Assembly: GCA_905250075.1 (NCBI GenBank)
Contig: CAJNOP010000653.1
Span: forward strand, 1,247-65,246
Reading direction: 5' to 3'
DNA: 64,000 nucleotides
Origin: Rotaria sp. Silwood1
Lineage: Eukaryota; Rotifera; Eurotatoria; Philodinida; Philodinidae
Positions 60,556 to 64,000 of this stretch are shown piece by piece. The translations under genes and the position numbers were made by a program. The notes beneath the pieces were generated by a model. That model searched no databases. It saw nothing but the letters and a program-made list of their open reading frames with translations, and was not told the DNA's origin. Numbering within the stretch: position 1 is the first letter of the stretch; every line of letters starts with the position of its first letter.

Positions 60556-61342
60556 ATCTAAAACATAACATTGTCAATTCAAAAATTTCTCTATCAAACG
60601 ACGAGTTGGTTAGTTATTTTATTGTGGAATAAATGTCTTGATCGATTGGGTGAGAAAGTTTTAGTAGATGAACGTTTCGAATTTAAATCGAACAAAAGAA
60701 CACTGTTCACTTTTAATTGAATAACTTAGCTATCTTCAGGTAGCTAAGATTTCTACAGCTCAGACTGCTACGCAAACTGTCCCGTTTTCGCTAGCACAGG
60801 TGAAAATCTCTCATATTCACAAATAAATAGTTTAATCACAACTTTCATCAATATAAGGAGCGCGAATGCACGTACTCAACTTACGTTCATTCTACAGATA
60901 CATGCAGTATGTTGGTAAAAAAAAGACCATTTGCTTTTGATGATTTGAATTAAATTTGAATTAAGTTGTCGCAGGAACTCGAAAATTTGAGTTAATCTAG
61001 CACCAGATTAAGACGTTTCTGAATCAATCAGAAGGTCAAGTTATTGTAGAAGCGTCTATCTTCCAATGGTACATCTCAAATATGCTGGTGAAATTGGCTT
61101 CTTTCAGTTTTGGTAGAACACTTATGAATAAAGAAACCGCTATGAAGAAAAAACGTTCAATTGAAGTCATGATTTAAAACTATCTTGAGGGTCAGGATGA
61201 GGGCGTGGGTATAATGATCCGACTATTTTGGAGCTTTCCGAGCGAGAGTTCGAGTGACAAACTCTTTCGCATCTCGGTTCAGATATCTTCATATCTCTTA
61301 TACCCATACCGGTGACGACTGGCACCATTCAAAAATCACTTA
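60556..61342. other. Intergenic, no gene seen
   Basis: AT-rich. About 61195-61310 has GGGCGTGGGTATAA and CTTATACCCATACC facing each other, a weak relative of the telomere-like hairpins. Confidence 0.3.
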
Positions 61343-61959
61343 CGAGGGACGGTTCCCAAGTATGAGTCGCCGATCGAGCTAATATTTTGTCCAAAAGCAG
61401 GACTTGATGAGACTAGCAGAAGCCTAGAAGAGTTCGGCTCGATGCTATCTCCTTCCCGAGTTATTACCATTTTACTGAATTTTTTATCTATGGCAAAGTA
61501 CTTGTGAAGAAATCGAATTACAAAATTTCGGTATGAAATTTTGCCTATAGGTAGATCTCATGCTCATTAGAATGCCCTAAAAATTTCAGCTCAAAAGAAT
61601 ATGTTCTTCTTGAGATATTGAGTATCCAAGACACTCCGTTTTCTCACCTTGTCTGGTGACACACGATCGTTTTTAGGTATTCAATATCTCGAGAAGAACA
61701 TATTCTTTTGGGTTGAAATTTTTAGTACATTCTAATGAGCATGAGATCTACCTATAGGCAAAATTTCAGATCGAAATTTCGTAATTCGATTTCTTTACAA
61801 GTAACTTGCCATAGATAAAAAGTTCAGTAAAATGGTAATAACTCGGGAAGGAGATAGCATCGAGATGAACCCTTCTAGGCTTCTGCTAGTCTCATCGAGT
61901 CCTGCTTTTGGTCAAAATATCAGTTCGATCGGCGATTCATACTTGGGGACCTTTCCTCG
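61343..61959. mobile_element. PIF/Harbinger-like palindromic MITE (copy 2)
   Basis: 617 bp flanked by TTA (61340-61342, 61960-61962). The inward ends CGAGGGACGGTTCCCAAGTA and CGAGGAAAGGTCCCCAAGTA are inverted, and long arms mirror each other up to a centre near 61650. It belongs to the same family as 41678-42272: shared CGCCGATCGAGCT, GATGAGACTAGCAGAAGC and TTTCAGCTCAAAAGAA-type phrases. Confidence 0.8.
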
Positions 61960-62002
61960 TTAGCTGCCGGGTGCGAAAGCTATGCTGTCTATCAGCAAGG
62001 AG

Positions 62003-62160
62003 TAGGGATGTGCGGTTACAGTGTAACAACTGTGAATACCGACACTGACGTCACTGAAGGATGGTACACTGAGCACTGGGTTACACTGCAGTAATGTCAC
62101 TGACACTGGCACTAAACCGGCACCAAAGATCACTGATACACTGATTATTTCATAGTATAT
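62003..62160. mobile_element. Possible hAT-like end with CACTG/ACACTG words
   Basis: TAGGGATGTGCGG at 62003 resembles a hAT-type terminus. It leads into ~150 bp dense in CACTG words, in the same style as the AAGTC and GGGTCC elements. No right end or target duplication was found, so it is a truncated copy at best. Confidence 0.4.
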
Positions 62161-62174
62161 CATCTTGTACGATT

Positions 62175-62248
62175 TTGTGGGTGTGGGTGTGAGTGATTGA
62201 AGAAGAATAAACTACACTCAGGCACAGACTCACACCCACACCCCAGAA
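62175..62248. repeat. Telomere-like hairpin 9
   Basis: GTGGGTGTGGGTGTGAG (from about 62177) faces GACTCACACCCACACCCC (to about 62244) across ~30 nt. Confidence 0.65.
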
Positions 62249-62444
62249 GGTAGTGTTGATGATTATTGATTTCATTCTTCCATTGCGCCCACTAAAACTG
62301 AATTCGAATAATGAATCAAGTAACGGTTAGAAGAGTGGATGTAAAAGAATACAATGGAAGAAAAGATAGAAAATATTTAAGAAAGCATTTTCGCGCAGTT
62401 CCTTTGGAGCGGAAATGCGAAACTCACTTATATCCTTCAAACTA

Positions 62445-63024
62445 ATGTCCATTCAAAGAAAAAAGGCGGATGGATATTTTTCGAATAACTTTTGATAGAA
62501 GCAAGATAGAGAGCTGCTATTTCCACCGTTGAAAAGAGGAAATGAAGACGCATGGAATCATTTAATATAGGTTTCTTCAGGCGGTTTTTAAAGTTTTCTT
62601 AGTCAATTTTCTAAAAAAAATGTCAAAAAATTCAGTTCCTATTTGATAGGATAAACGCGAAAAAGTGACTTTTTTCACAGAAATTAATAGAAAAATTGGC
62701 TACGAATTTCAACTAGGATACTTATAACTTCTGAATGAATAGAGCTAAAAGTCTCGGCCTTGCGTATAATTTGTAGATATTCTGTTAGCGGTCCAAATGC
62801 ACATGAAATTATTGAAAAACCATTTTAGTTGCCTTATGGAATATGTTCGTTTCCGAAAACGCCGCTTAAAGTCTTTGAAAGAAACTATGTCAAATCATTT
62901 TATAACATACATTTCGATACGCTTTCATCTCCCCTTTCCAACGGTGAAAATCACAGCTCTCTATCTTGTTCCTATCAAAAGTTATTCAAAAAATATCCAC
63001 TCGCCCTTTTTTCTGAATGGGCAT
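62445..63024. mobile_element. Palindromic TA-flanked MITE, long copy
   Basis: 580 bp. The left end ATGTCCATTCAAAGAAAAAA is mirrored by the right end TTTTTTCTGAATGGGCAT. TA at 62443-62444 and 63025-63026. The arms share GGATATTTTT, GAATAACTTTTGATAG and ATTTCCACCGTTGAAAAG-type segments. A shorter relative sits in a PIEZO intron (46407-46780). The superfamily is inferred from TA only. Confidence 0.7.
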
Positions 63025-63062
63025 TAGTTATCTTAATGCATCATTTTGTAAACTGAAAAATA

Positions 63063-63531
63063 GTTTTTTTTTCAAATAATTATGAAAGCATTGAAATATT
63101 GTATAGCAATTGAACTCATATTCTTCATACTGTTCAAGTAGTTTTTTTTTATTGTTCAATAACTCTGAAGCCTTTTGTGCGCGGTTGCTTAGGTCTGTAA
63201 TTGGGACCTGTCTGTAATGAGGAGAGATCTATAATGGCGGCCTACGTTGCTAAGTGTCTGTAATGAAGACGGGGGTGGGGGAGCTGCCAAAACTCGAACT
63301 CAAAACTTACATCCACTATTTTGTGGAACTCACATATATTTTCGAAGAAAATAGTGAGTATAGGTTTTAAGTCGAAGTTTTCGGCTTCACCCTTCCCCCA
63401 TTACAGACCTTAGCAACCGCGCGCAGTAGTTTTCAGATTTATTTAACAATAAAAACGAGTTGAGCAGTATGAAGAATATGAACTCGACTGCTATGCAATA
63501 TTTCAATGTTTTCATATTGTTTGAAAAAAAC
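63063..63531. mobile_element. Palindromic TA-flanked MITE of a third family
   Basis: 469 bp. GTTTTTTTTTCAAATAATTA at the left is mirrored by ATATTGTTTGAAAAAAAC at the right. Inner arms share GCATTGAAATATTG, CATATTCTTCATACTG and GCGCGGTTGCTAAGGTCTG-type segments. TA at 63061-63062 and 63532-63533. The core carries CCCCCACC/GGGGGTGGGGG and TCTGTAATG words. Confidence 0.7.
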
Positions 63532-63533
63532 TA

Positions 63534-64000
63534 TTATATATTTGTTAAAGTTCTTAATAGTGTAATCATTGACTTTTTTAGAATTTGAACTTACATGTTA
63601 AAAATCATGGATGAAGAGTAGTAATATAAATTGATCTATCATAGCATTCATATAATCAACATAAGAAGCATGAGTTGATCTGTTTATCAGTTTGAAAAGT
63701 AAACAATATCACCATTTATGGATTGTTTGAGATATATAGTAGTGTGGTAAGAGCTGCTAATGCATATAAACTGCATTATTGTAATAGTCTTATTTATGAA
63801 ATAGTCGATGGTAAAAAAAAAAATAATAATCTCAAATTAAAAAAAAGCAAAAAAATGACTATTATCGAGTATGTAGCACTAATTATAAATGAAATCGGGC
63901 GCTCTCAAACAAAGAAGACATTTTCTGTTCTAAACGTAGAAATAAATAATAAATTCTCGCTCTTGTCATCGATTATTAGTGAAAACAACTACAGTCGACA
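63534..64000. other. Intergenic to window end, no gene seen
   Basis: AT-rich with several A-runs; no supported frame. Confidence 0.35.

Noticed and set aside
1-64000. CRISPR arrays, operons and Shine-Dalgarno sites
   Set aside because: Gene structure is eukaryotic with spliceosomal introns; no direct-repeat/spacer array is present.
1-64000. tRNA or rRNA genes
   Set aside because: I saw no tRNA-like A/B box pair with a cloverleaf and no rRNA-like conserved block.
1-64000. LINE, Penelope-like or other reverse-transcriptase elements next to telomere-like repeats
   Set aside because: No reverse transcriptase motif (such as YxDD in context), endonuclease domain or long retroelement frame could be found, although such elements are common near bdelloid telomeres.

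Overview
The window reads as nuclear DNA of a bdelloid rotifer (Adineta/Rotaria type). It is about 70% A+T. Its genes carry many very short spliceosomal introns of about 45-65 nt. It holds TGTGGG-type repeat blocks, which match the published bdelloid telomere word, and many short non-autonomous DNA transposons. It also carries relics that look like bdelloid-expanded families. The species call is inference: no rRNA or mitochondrial marker is present.

Layout. 0.7-1.8 kb (+): a four-exon protein with two RRMs. 3-5.5 kb: telomere-like repeats arranged head to head. 7.7-11.7 kb (-): three tandem units of a family with a TM, a Cys-rich ectodomain and a second TM; all three are damaged, and two are joined by an in-frame intron. 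11.9-13.7 kb: a fold-back element with ~0.4 kb inverted arms. 15.4-17.8 kb (+): relics of an F-box/LRR-like gene and of a USP7-type deubiquitinase. 18.3-20 kb (-): a bacterial-type MFS transporter with one frameshift. 20-31 kb: gene-poor DNA with several MITEs and a 34-bp degenerate tandem repeat. 31.1-33.8 kb (-): a complete eight-exon RIG-I-like helicase of LGP2-like layout, with a hAT-type MITE just upstream of its start. 37.8-52.0 kb (-): a complete PIEZO mechanosensitive channel gene. I could join its 50 exons into one open frame of 2,323 codons. 54.3-55.3 kb (+): a decayed reading frame. 56.3-57.0 kb (+): an intronless GNAT-like protein. 57.8-58.3 kb (-): a small three-exon type I membrane protein with a PPxY tail. 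60.1-60.6 kb (-): an intronless dual-specificity phosphatase. 61.3-63.5 kb: a run of palindromic MITEs.

The genes do not form a pathway. PIEZO (mechanosensation) and the RIG-I-like helicase (dsRNA sensing or antiviral RNAi) are ordinary animal genes. The MFS transporter looks acquired from bacteria. The 2-TM unit array is lineage-restricted as far as I can tell.

The strongest unexplained signals are: (i) at least nine short hairpins built from telomere-like repeat, always G-rich arm then C-rich arm; (ii) two hAT-type MITEs whose interiors are arrays of a short word that also makes up their ends; (iii) a concatenated tandem-unit membrane protein gene; and (iv) MITEs swelling otherwise tiny PIEZO introns. 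All coordinates and splice joins were read by eye, with no alignment or database search.
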